In this document: positions 32,312 through 43,599 of the stretch, piece by piece
How the letters are laid out: each line of letters starts with the position of its first letter
How positions within the stretch are numbered: the stretch's first letter is position 1
Assembly (NCBI GenBank): GCA_947683625.1
Contig: CANTUR010000241.1
Coordinates: forward strand, 1 to 64,000
DNA: 64,000 nucleotides
Direction: 5' to 3'
Origin: Mallotus nudiflorus
Lineage: Eukaryota; Streptophyta; Magnoliopsida; Malpighiales; Euphorbiaceae
Translations under genes and position numbers: made by a program
Notes under the pieces: model-generated
What the model saw: only the letters and a program-made list of their open reading frames with translations
Databases searched by the model: none
Told to the model about the DNA's origin: nothing

Positions 32312-35184
32312 TGTTATAACCTAAATTTTTATAAATTATAAAAATTAAATTTCTGAGATCTGCAATGTTAATAATTATTTTTTAAAATTGTAATATTTGA
32401 TTATTAGTGAAATTAAATTTAACATTTTGGTGTTGAATATTAATTTAATATTATTATTTATGTAAACTATTGATTAATTGTTAGTGTATAATTAATTTGG
32501 GGATATGTAGATTTTTAAAAAAAATTAGAATATTATTTTTTAATTTAAAAGTTATTATTATTGTATATTATATTATTAATAAAAAAAATGTGTGTGAGTA
32601 TATATATATATATAAGCAAAAAAATTTTCTTTTCCTTCTTTCCTTCCCTCTTTCTTCCTTTCTTCCTTTTCTTTTCTCTTCTCTTCCCGACAGCATCACG
32701 CCTAACACCACCACCACCTGTTCAACCACCTTGCCACCACCTGACACCACCACCATCAACCAGCAGCAGCCCCGCCACCTTCTTCCCCTCCTCTTTTCCT
32801 TCCTCCTTTCCCTCTTTCCTCCCGTTATTGGATTGGTTTCAAGATCACCGGAGACACTTTCAGTGACAATGGGAGCTGACACCGGTCTCAAATGGAAGTT
32901 CATCCTCTAGGCTTCTTAAGCCCTCAATCAATTTTGGTTTTCAACTCTGGTTAGTCTCTCAATTTTGTGAATTTGTGTTTAGGTTAATTTTGTGAAATTG
33001 AGTTTAAATTCTACTGATTTATGTTAAATTGCTTTTAGATTATTGTTGTAGAAGTTATGAGCTTTCCAAATATGTGTTTATATTTAATTTTAGAAATTAT
33101 TTTTGAAATAACACTATTTCGGGCTTGAAGTTACTATTTTGGCATTGTTCTGCACTTGTGAAGGTTATATTTTTAATAAATTTTACTAATTATTTTCAAT
33201 AAGTTTTGTGAAGAAAGTTTATTGAAATTATGTGTACAATTTTTATTATGAATTTTTTAATGTTTATGTGAAAAATGAATTTTTGAAAAAATTAGTATAA
33301 ATTAGTAATTTTTATATTTTAGTTGAAATTATTAATAATTATTATTTTTTTAGACAAATTTTGAGTAATAAATAGCATTAAAATAATTTTTATAATTTAT
33401 TTCCTATTTTTAGCGAATTATTAGTAATTTTCAAAAAAATATATGAATAATGATTTTATTTATTATTTTAAGTTTAAATAAGTTTTTTGTTATTTTATTA
33501 TATTTTAGCAATTTAAATAATTAATTGTAATTAATGCTATTTAATTGCAAAATTAGAAGAATGGATTTTATTAATATAATTTAATTACAAATTAGAATTT
33601 TATTATTTATTTTTGAAATAAATATCTTTTATACTTTTATTATGTAAATAAATTTATTTGTGATATTTAAATGAATTTTTATGATTTTTGGTGAATAATT
33701 GGAATTTATATTATTTTATTATTGTGGAGTTGGTTTTCGGTTAGATAATAATTGTAGTTCGAGGGCACAATCCAAGAAGTTAAACTTCATTGATATTTTG
33801 AAGTGTGTTTGCATGTAAGATCGACTCTACTTTTGTAGAGGGATGCCCGTTTTACAAATGAAACTCTATCAAATTTTTTGTAAATTTTTCGTAAAACATG
33901 ACATCGGGTCGGTCTTAAATTTTGAGTTTTAATTGAGTCATGTCCTAGATCGAGTTGTTCTTTATAAATTCTAGATGTATAAAAATTAGGAATTTAATTC
34001 TAATATTATTATTATTTTTATTCATTAACTACATCATGAGCTAGGCCTACTAGATCGGGCCAGCCAAACTGGAATAAAGGAGTGCCCTCGAATTGTGAGT
34101 TATTATTATATGTATACATTATATGTAGAAAAATTATTAGCATCCATAATTTTTAATACATATAAATTTTATTGTGCTATGTTTGCATATATATAAAAAT
34201 GAATATTTATTTGTATAAAATTGGATGTTGTGCATATTTAATATACAAATTTCATTATTTTATTTATGATAAATATTTTGGAGGATTGATGTAGAACGTG
34301 TCACCTAATAGTTCACACTAAAACTGTTGTGCAACAGTACATTAGATGCTAAACTATGAATTTTGATTGAATTGAGATATGAATAAATAGTTATTGAAAA
34401 TTGTGGATAAGGTGTGTGACTGCGGATTTGCAGTTGACCTACAGAATACTCGAAACCAGTCATATTAGTAGTAGAACTGCGAATCCTCAGTTGATCTTTT
34501 TGTGTACTTGGGGCTAGTCTACTACCAAAGTTGGATAGAGGAAATATTTTTGGAGTTTATGAAAAGCATATTGGCTAGTGAAATACAATAATCGAGGTTG
34601 CATAATATTTTAGAATTCTGCTCTAGTCCTCTACCTAAATATTATTGCATTTATTGTTTATCGAAAATGTGATTTCGAGTATCTATATAAATGCATGTAT
34701 AAATTAAAACAAATATAAATATATAAATATTATTATACTGATGCTTGAATATTTGTATCCTTAGGTTGCATGCATAAATATAATAATGATTCATTCAGTG
34801 AAGTTTGACCTTCCTCAAATTTTTTTTTTTTGGATTCTTTCCATCAGACCTCCCATAGTAGTTATCTTCGCTGAACCCTTTCCTTTCCAGCTGATCTATG
34901 TAAATTTTAAATTACCCTTTTCTTATATTCCTAAATGTTGCAATAGTATTTCGTACTGATGTATTATCTGATTGTTATTATTGGTAGTTGTATTTTCAAT
35001 ATTGTAAAATATTTTATTATGATATATATATGGAAATTTCCTTTTAATTTAAAAAGTTTTAATTTTGAGTAATATTTATTTATATTTTATTGAGTTTTTA
35101 TTTTAAAGCTTATTACGGGTTTTGAATTCTCGCGAATTCATGTTTTTTAACGCCGATCATGACTCTCGGATTGGGGTCGTGACA
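32312..35184 (+). repeat. 3' LTR of element B (2873 bp), complete
   Basis: From TGTTATAACC to GTCGTGACA. It is the only complete copy of this LTR in the window. It carries a TATA-like (TA)n near 32598-32615, a polypyrimidine stretch at 32625-32687, and a proline/threonine-codon-rich section to about 32900; the latter gives open frames on both strands (32497-32910) that are not genes. The following five bases (aaata) are the presumed target duplication. Confidence 0.92.
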
Positions 35185-36483
35185 AAATATAATATATTCT
35201 CTAGGGTTTCAAATACTTAACATTTTGCCACCTAAATTTTTTTTTCTCTCCTTTAAGAAAATGAAAAACATGGTTCTTTAGTTCTTAAGTTATGAGAGAA
35301 TCAAGAAAAAGTTACTAACACACATTCATTTTAATTCAAGAGTTGTTCGTGTGGATACTTTTAGAGAACGTATTCATTTGAAGATGTCTTAATTCGGTTT
35401 AGAAAATAAAAAACTCGAGGTAGGGTGTCACTGGAATAAACCCTTTCTCTCCTTTTCAACATGATCCTGATTCGGATTTATGATTAAAATTTTTAAATTT
35501 CGTAACCCAATACTACCAACAGTTGGCAAATCAGTCAGTCAAATATGTTCTTACTTAAATAATATTTTAACTTCAAGATGTCATATCGTTAATTATATTA
35601 ACGAAAACGATTTTCAAATCGGGCTTGCTACAAAACGGGACAACAAAAAAAACAAAGCCAAATGAAATTGCCTCCCATGAATTCTGGGATAATCTCATCC
35701 AAACAGAAAAAAAAATAATAATAATGTAGTGGCTCACTAAGTTTATCATCACTCTTATATTAAATAGTTATTAGCATAAAATCTTTACCACAATTGTGAA
35801 CTTACCTGAATTAAAATGAATTAATCAAAATTTAATAAATTTTGAATACTAGTTATTTAAACTTAAAAAAAAAAATTTAATGTTCTTATGATTTTAACCG
35901 AATCGAATTGAAATAATGAAAGTTTAATGAATTTTTAAAGCTAGTAGTGAAGATTGAGAAAAAAAAAAATCTATCAACCTTGTCAAGATTGGATATGAAC
36001 TTGGGAATTTAAATTTTACTAAAATCTTGGTAAATTCATTTTCATTTATACATCACCCGATTATAAAATTATAAACCTTACCAAAAACTTGGATACAGCC
36101 CATTTTGAATCATAAGCCTTATCAAAATCTAATGTGGGATTCAGTATGTATCCATAATCCTAATCATTGAAGATAAAGATTGATTAATTATTAGTTATTC
36201 ACCTGGGAATTGTTTAGAGGTTACTCAACCTCTCTTTGAGATCAATTCAACCCTTCAAATGATTTATACATGTTGAAGAAGTCAAATGTGCAACACTTAT
36301 CATAGCTTGCTTTCAAAACAAAAATAATTGTGATATGTTTGTTTAATGCAATGGATTTTCAGCAAAGAATTTCATTAATCGTCTTATTGCATTAAATTTC
36401 ATACATACAAGTAATCTCATTTGATTCGGGGTTTTGAATGGGGTTATCTTATCCGCACATATGTATTAGACATCAAAATGATC

Positions 36484-36539
<56 letters not shown>

Positions 36540-36540
36540 A
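35185..36540. other. Intergenic, AT-rich
   Basis: No gene recognised. Contains poly-A/T runs and a (TA)n microsatellite at 36488-36537. The short frame at 35480-35665 has no domain. Confidence 0.7.
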
Positions 36541-36549
36541 TTATTATTA

Positions 36550-37475
36550 GAGAAAACCATCAAATGAACTTTGAGTTAATTATTGATTGAATACTACATT
36601 AAAAGTCATTTTACTACATTAAAAAAAAATTACTCCTTTAACTTTATGAAATGTATTAATTCTATTCAATTTTATTTTAAAGATCTCATTATATTTTTAA
36701 AAATTATTTTTATATCATTAAAAAAATAAATTTGACACTTAATTAGATTTTTATCCTCTTTTTCTCATAAAAATGTAAAAAATAATTATAAATTCTAATT
36801 TTTCCACTCTTGCTATAAATTTAAAATTTAATTTTTAAATATTTTCATAATTTTTTTAACTTTTTTGCTAAAAAATTTTAAATTCTAACTATATTAAAAT
36901 TTACTTCTCAATTTTTTACCTTATTATTTAAAAAATCTTCTTTGGAAAAAAAATTTTAAAAAAATTTCTTATAGGGCTCAAACATAAAGTATGAAAAAAA
37001 TTTTTTTTTGAGATACTAAAAATATTAGTTAAGAATATAAAAAAAATATTGATTTTTCTAAAAAATTAAAATTTTATTATTGTATATAATGATAGTTAAA
37101 AATGCTTATTCAATAGTTTTATTTTTATTTTTATCAATATTAGGCTATATTATAAATTGCTTCGTAAGTTATAACTTTTTTAGTTTTTATTATTTTTATC
37201 GATACATAAAAAGTTAAAAATTTATTTTAAAAGTTGTAAGATTAAAACTTGAGAATATATTTAAATTTTATTTTTAAAAAAAAGACAAAATTAAGAAATT
37301 GTCAAATTTATTTTATAGAGATTTAAAAATAATTTTTGAAAATATAATTAGATCTTTCAAATAAAATTGGATAAAATTGACATAATTTATAAAGTTGAAT
37401 TAGTAAATTGAAATGACTTTTAAAAGATTTAATTAATAATTAACTTAAAGTTAATGATAAAACCGATCATTTTCC
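36550..37475. mobile_element. Mutator-like MITE with long terminal inverted repeats
   Basis: The 926-bp element has ends that are imperfect inverted complements over about 200 bp. The left arm reads ...tttgagttaattattgatt..aaaagtcattt..; the reverse complement of the right arm reads ...ctttaagttaattattaatt..aaaagtcattt... Further in, left aaagatctcattatatttt matches right aaagatctaattatatttt. It is flanked by a perfect 9-bp direct repeat ttattatta (36541-36549 and 37476-37484). A 9-bp duplication with long TIRs is characteristic of Mutator-like elements. No transposase is encoded, so it would need one in trans. Confidence 0.78.
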
Positions 37476-37484
37476 TTATTATTA

Positions 37485-39218
37485 GTATTTAAAAAATCTA
37501 AGTTATATTTTAGTAATTCTAATGTTATTCTATCAATATAAAAATTATCTATTAATGACTTTTTCAAATTCATTCTTAAATATAAAGTTCGAATAATTGA
37601 TTCATCTGATTTAAGAACTAATTTTTATTATATATTTACTTAAAAAATATGTTTTATTATGTATTTAATTTTAAAATTGATAAATAGTATGAAGTTTTAT
37701 TAAAGAATGGTTATGGGTTACGTAATTAATTGTTTAAGTATCATTGGATTTCTTTTATGTGCTTAAAAATTTATAAATAGTTAAAATATAAACAAATATT
37801 TAAAATTTATAAATTTATAAATAATGCTTATGTTTATTTATTTTTACCAAAAGGAGTATTACAATAGGATATATATATATACATATATATATATATATTC
37901 TATCTTATGTTTATTTTTCCTTCTTCTAAATTATGATGATCATATTTTTTTAGCAAATGATCTTTTTTATTATTAAAAAATAATGTTTGAGCCACACGTC
38001 TAATTTACCCTTCCATGTCAAAACTTTGGTAATAGTGATCATATGATTATTCTAACGACGTTTAGGACAATTATTAGAAGGTCAAACATTATATACCTTC
38101 AAAAATATACTTAAGTATAGCTTAAGTAATAGCTTAAGTAACCAATAATTGCAATTTATTTTGTCTGTTGTGGTGTATTTCTTTAGCAATTAAAGTTCTT
38201 TAAAGGCCTACAAAAATATTAATTTCTTAAAAATGATTGTCAATTCGATAAACTATTCTCTCATGAAAGTTCACGCATACAAGTAACACAATTTGATTGG
38301 CATTTTAAATTAGTATTTATTTATGTTTGATCACGTGAGTTTATTATGAACACAAAGTTAATCAAATATCATTATTAAAAAAAATGGGTTAATCAAATTT
38401 CAACAAGATCACAGATATTTTTACCTCAATTCACTTATTTTATTGTTAATACAAATAAAACTTAAATCATTTAGATAAATTATTTAACTATAAATTTTAT
38501 ATTTGATCAAAACTAGCAATACCATAAAAATAATTTTAACATAAAATTAAAATTTCATTAAACATTAACTTATAAAATAAAATATAAAAATAAATATAGA
38601 TCAAATTTAAAAAAACATTACGGTTGGGATCTGATAGAGGAATGTTTTCACTTAAATAATATTTCAAATTCTAATCGTGGTGCATGCGGTAATATTAAAT
38701 TAATTGTTATAACACTTTTAATATCGTTGTGGTTGTATCCAAATCAAATTAATTTAATTAAAATTTAATATTTTTTTAATATTTAATAGTTTAAACTAAT
38801 AAAAATTGAATTAAGATAATAATATTATTAGTTTAAAGAAATACGAAATTTTCAATTAAGTTCTATAAGATAAAAAAATTTTCAATTGATTTCATAAACT
38901 TTTTAAAAATTGTTACATTAGTCATAGGACATCAAAATTGATAAAAATTGACAACGTATAAGTCACTTTATATGTATATATATATATTAAATCAGTTTAG
39001 TGATATGCTGGGCATCTTTACCATATTTAAAATGCATCAAATGCATTGTTGCTAAAAAAAAAAACATCAAATGCATAGTCATTGCCATGTAATTTCTGGA
39101 AAAAAACTGGTGATTGCCATGTCATATTTTAACTAACTAAAAATTAGAATTTTTTTTTTTGTCAATGGCCGATCAAAGCGATGACTCCTTCTTTTTTCCT
39201 CTTAAGATTTTCTTTTTT
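37485..39218. other. Intergenic, AT-rich
   Basis: No gene recognised. (TA)n tracts near 37871-37897 and 38972-38986. Confidence 0.7.
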
Positions 39219-39964
39219 ATAGGCCTGACCACAATTCATGAACCGTTAACCAGTTCATAAACTAGCAGTTTACAGTTTTAGAGTCAATGAAACTGGACTA
39301 AAATTACAATTAATAGAGGTTCAAAGACTGGTCAATTTTGGTTTTAATTTTGGTTCAAACCAACCAGTTCTATTTTTAAATCGATTCAATTTGGTATAAT
39401 TTTTTTTTATGGCATAAAGTTAAAATAAAATTTTATTATGACATTTTAAAAAGTTATCTTTTAGTTAAAAATAAAATATAAAAAATTATACTTTACTTTG
39501 ACTAGTTAGCTTAAAATAAATTAACTAGTTAATTTTAGATAAAAAAAAATTTTAAAAATAGAAATAAAATTATTTTATGTTAGTTTTTATATAATATTGG
39601 TTGAAATAAAAAATTTTACAATATATATATATATATATAACAAAATTTAAAATATATATACATAGCTTAAAAATATTGATATTATATATATTTTTAAAAA
39701 AAATTAAAAGGTTTAAATTAAAAGTTAAATTATAAAAATAAATTAAAAATTATAATTTACTATGATTTGAAATTAAAAAATTCAAAAAGAATTAAATGAG
39801 TATATATATATATATATATATATAGCTTTAAAATATTTATATTATATATATATTTTTTTTAAATGTTGAAGGGTTTGAATTAAAAATTAAATTATAAAAA
39901 TAAATTAAAAATTATAATTAACTGTGATTTGAAATTAAAAAATTTATAAAGAATTAAATGAGTA

Positions 39965-40002
<38 letters not shown>

Positions 40003-40186
40003 GAAAATATCGATTTGGAACTGGAATTGTTGGTTCATGGTTCCATCTAAGGAGGAACCGATAGTGAACTAGTTCTCTCTATGGTTTTAAGCCGGTTCAA
40101 TTCAGTTCTGAATTTGATCGATTCTAATCTAATTTTAATTGGGTCAATTTCAATTATGGCTCAAGATCTAAATCGGCTTGGCCTAT
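39219..40186. mobile_element. Candidate non-autonomous element with short ATAGGCC ends
   Basis: Left end ataggcctgacc and right end ggcttggcctat are short inverted matches (ATAGGCC, then partly). Both flanks run into T-rich sequence (tttttt), which may be a target duplication or low complexity. The outer parts are rich in gaacc/ggttc-like words. The interior holds two copies of a 162-bp unit separated by (TA)n. Family unknown. Confidence 0.3.
39640..39985. repeat. Tandem duplication, 162-bp unit, flanked by (TA)n
   Basis: agaattaaatgag followed by (ta)n occurs at 39788-39825 and again 162 bp later. The intervening sequence (attataaaaataaattaaaaattataatt...) is repeated with few changes. Each junction is a (TA)n microsatellite, which suggests slippage or unequal exchange. 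Confidence 0.8.
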
Positions 40187-40985
40187 TTTTTCATCTAATG
40201 GCGGTTCTTGTTTAACTCTGATGGCTGCTTTTTATAGGATTAACATATAATTTTCTAACTAAAATTATAGTTTTTTTTTTTTATCAACTCTATAGTAATT
40301 TTCTTTTTACCAAAACTTTTTTAAAAAAAGTTATTGTTTTTCAAAAAATGATTTAAGGGTTTTTGGTGGAGAAGAAGAGGATAATAGGGACTTGAATTTT
40401 TGTTTCTTTGAAGAATCTAATTTTGAACAAATTGCATAAGAAGTGGAAGAAGAGAAAGATATATATATAGGTTTCAATTTTTTTTAATCTTTTGATTCAA
40501 TAAAAAAGTTTCACAAAAATTTATTAATGTTAATACTAAATTATTTTATAATTTTTTTAATTTTAATACTGTTTTATTTTAAAAATAATTAAATTAATAA
40601 TTTGATATTTTATAAAAAAAATGCACAGATTTTCGAGTAATCTTAAGCTGGCCCCAACGAAAAAATTATAATTTTTAATTAGTGAAAAAAATAATATAGC
40701 ATGTGTCACCTGATGTATTTTGAATATAATAAAAATTGATAATATGTTACCAAACCAATTTAAAAAGATATATAAAATAATTTACACGTAATCGACTTTT
40801 GTCAATTTTTACGAATTAAGATTGATGTGGTAATTTTTAAAAAATTTATATACTCAATTTTAAAAATTCTATTTTATAGAATTTAATAAAAAAAAATTAT
40901 ATGTTTTAGGCTAACTATGTTATTATTTCCATTGAATATTTATATTTTTGAATGGGTGGAATTGAACATTTTTTTTGAGACCTAA

Positions 40986-41033
<48 letters not shown>

Positions 41034-42562
41034 TTTCCAAATTATTAAAATTGAAGCCTTCATTTTATATAATTTTGAATTAGTGCAATGGATAACCCGG
41101 AAACAGAAATATAGAGATGCGTGCCACATCAAAAGATTTTTTCCAGAATATGACAGCAACATGTCTCGCCGACCCTGGACACGTGTCCAACTTCCGTGGC
41201 GCCTGTCCAATTTAGTAAAAGAGTCGGTCACTGACAGTGTCAGGCAAGTCATAATCTGCTGAGATCTATCCTTATGTCACACGCACTTGTGGCCGTTGAT
41301 CTCTCCATCAATACCGTCACCTATTTTAACTCGTTGATGTTAGCTTTCCCCAAACTAACAACATTTTTTGTCTACAACCTTCAACTTCGTAAGAGTAAAC
41401 AAAACAAAACAAAACTACCTATAATTAAATTTCTAAATTATTTTTTTTTTGGTGGATATTTCTATGCCACATTAGGAAGAGTTCAAGATATAAGGAGTTT
41501 TAAACATTCGCTTTCAATCTACATATGCCGTGCGCTTTGACAATTAGATTACACAAAAAAATTTTACCATTACAAATTATGATTGAAAAATTTAAGGTCA
41601 ACTTCTTAAATAATATTATAAAAATTTAACCATTAAACTATACATTACCGACTGATTAACTTTGATAAAAAAAGATAATACTCAAGAAAAATTCAAAAAA
41701 AAATTTAATGGAAATTTGATTAGATGGTAATTCTATTAATATGTGAAAATTCTATCTGTCACATTGTCTGAAATTTTTCTCATGTCTTAAAAGTGACATG
41801 GCTGACGAGAGTTTAATTAATATAATTTGTAAAATTTTCATGAGGATACTTTAGTATTTCATCTCCATTATTTTACATCACTAACCTTATTATCTCATAT
41901 ATCTTTACTAAAATATCCTTTATACTAAAAAAAACTTGAATAGATTGTATTCGGTTAGCTTTTCCGTTTAATTAATTGAGATTATTATATATTTAAGATT
42001 ATATATTGTACTGTTTATGTTCATTTTTAATTGTGATTTAAGGATTATATATATAAATTAAGAAATGTAATTAATATATGTGTAAAATATTATACTATTC
42101 TTATATTAATTTTCTCAATTAATTATTAGCTTTGTATATTCATAAAATTAGTGTATGCATAAATAAAGGTATTATAAAAAAAATAGTTAAAATATATTGA
42201 TAATTGAAAATATCAAATCAATAAAAACAAAAAAATTTAACTTAAAATGATAATTAAAAAAGAATGAAAAGAGTAATAATTTTAAATTTTTATGAATTTT
42301 ATGTTTGACATTAAAGAAATCAAACTGCTTAAAAATTTTAAGATATATTAAATCAAATTTGAATTTAGTTTGTGCATTAAAAGAAAAACATTTATCATAA
42401 CTAATTAACCTTTACATTTTTTGGATCAAATAAATTTAGAAGAAAAATATAAAGAATGTCAATACACAATAAATTTAAATTATACCTAATTCTATTTATA
42501 CATTTTCATATGTGATTTATCCAACACCTCTAAATATAAAAAAAAAAATTCATCTACACTAA
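40187..42562. other. Intergenic with one higher-GC island and a G-box
   Basis: Mostly AT-rich. (TA)n at 40991-41023. The island 41090-41330 is less AT-rich and holds the perfect 12-bp palindrome GGACACGTGTCC (41177-41188), a G-box/ABRE core. No gene start is recognisable nearby; the frames around 40975-41540 carry no domain. Confidence 0.55.
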
Positions 42563-43142
42563 GGGGGCTTTTGATTCGTACTCCCGAATAGAAAGGGATG
42601 AAAAAAATAAAAATTTGAATTTTTTTTTTGATTTTACTAGCGAATAAAAATCAAATATTATTTAATAACTAAAATTACTTTTATAAAAAAAATATTTTTG
42701 TAATTATTTTTTATATATATAGAAAGTAACATTATAATTATTTTTATATATTAAAAATTAATATTATAATTATATATTATAAAATATTTATTTATAAAAA
42801 TATTATTATAATTTTTTACGTAATATATATATATATATTATTTAATTTTAATAACTATTTTTTATTCAAACTTTCAATGCATATTTTTATTGATTTATAT
42901 GTTTCATTTATACATTTTACAAATAAATTTTATATTCAAATATTTAACTAATTTATAATTGATTTTTAAAGAATTTGAAAGTCATTTCCTAACAACAAAA
43001 TAGTAATGGTAATTTTCATTGATAAGGAATCATATTTATATTTTCACATCAATTTTAGTCAATCAAATATTAAAAATTATAATTGTTCGTTTCAATTTCG
43101 ATTTTTATTTTTATTTTTATTTTTTTATCAAACAAACACCCC
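42563..43142. mobile_element. Candidate PIF/Harbinger-like (Tourist) MITE
   Basis: Left end GGGGGCTTTTGATTCG and the reverse complement of the right end GGGGTGTTTGTTTGA resemble Tourist-type termini. The flanks are taa (42560-42562) and tag (43143-43145), a near match to a 3-bp TAA target duplication. Only the terminal ~15 bp pair well. About 580 bp, AT-rich, non-coding. Confidence 0.4.
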
Positions 43143-43145
43143 TAG

Positions 43146-43560
43146 ATATAATATATTCAACAATTGGATGGAAATAACAAAATTAGATATTTTATTTTTA
43201 TTAACCAAACATTTTATACTTGAATTATATGTTATGTATCCGACCACAGGATGTGGTGTACCGAGTGGTGGCAAGAATCTTCCATAAGTAATCGCAATAA
43301 AAATTTGATTATGAACATAAACGCGTAATTAGTAATTACAAAGAAAGAGCAATACATATCTAACCATGGATACGTCTCCACGCAATCAGATCCAAAGCCA
43401 CATCATCACTAGTATGCTAGCAAGGCAAGATATTTTCCGGACACGGAAGGGTATTAAAGCATTTTCACACGCAAACCTGTCACCAATCAACTCTTTCTAT
43501 AGAGCTTTCGCTTTCTTGTCTTTAAGCAGCTAGTTTTCGAAGTGTCCAGAAACCCGAACA
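43146..43560. other. Upstream/promoter region of the CHY-RING gene
   Basis: Sequence complexity rises after 43300. No gene. Probably the proximal promoter of the downstream transcription unit. Confidence 0.45.
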
Positions 43561-43569
43561 CTTTCTACT

Positions 43570-43577
43570 TATAAATA
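43570..43577 (+). promoter_or_regulatory. Putative TATA box of the CHY-RING gene
   Basis: TATAAATA lies about 30 bp before a CT-rich, GC-richer stretch (43590-43760) that looks like a plant 5' UTR exon. The start of transcription near 43600 is inferred. Confidence 0.5.
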
Positions 43578-43599
43578 CCTGCCATCTCGTCACTAAACC

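Larger units (their letters stand above)
8159..35184 (+). mobile_element. Element B: Tekay/Del-like Ty3/gypsy retrotransposon, host of both nested insertions
   Basis: Two LTRs flank a 5.04 kb internal region. The 5' LTR is represented by 8159-9166 and 26326-27271, which align in order to 33226-34245 and about 34241-35184 of the 3' LTR. The gap is filled by element C. The missing first 914 bp (32312-33225 in the 3' copy) should continue to the left of element A outside the window. 914 + 1008 + 946 bp sums to within a few bases of the 2873-bp 3' LTR, which confirms the reconstruction. The internal region carries gag, protease, RT, RNase H, integrase and a chromodomain-like tail, all with many stops, so it is older than A. 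The right target duplication should be aaata (35185-35189). Confidence 0.92.

Noticed and set aside
32497..32910. Open frames on both strands in the B 3' LTR (Pro/Thr-rich or Arg/Gly-rich peptides)
   Set aside because: They arise from a CT-rich, CACC-rich leader segment inside an LTR; no domain, and LTRs rarely encode proteins.
40975..41540. Three open frames of 73-95 codons around the G-box island
   Set aside because: No domain, no start or splice context, and partly encoded by (TA)n.
43006..43287. 93-codon plus-strand frame
   Set aside because: Overlaps the right end of a candidate MITE; composition-driven, no domain.
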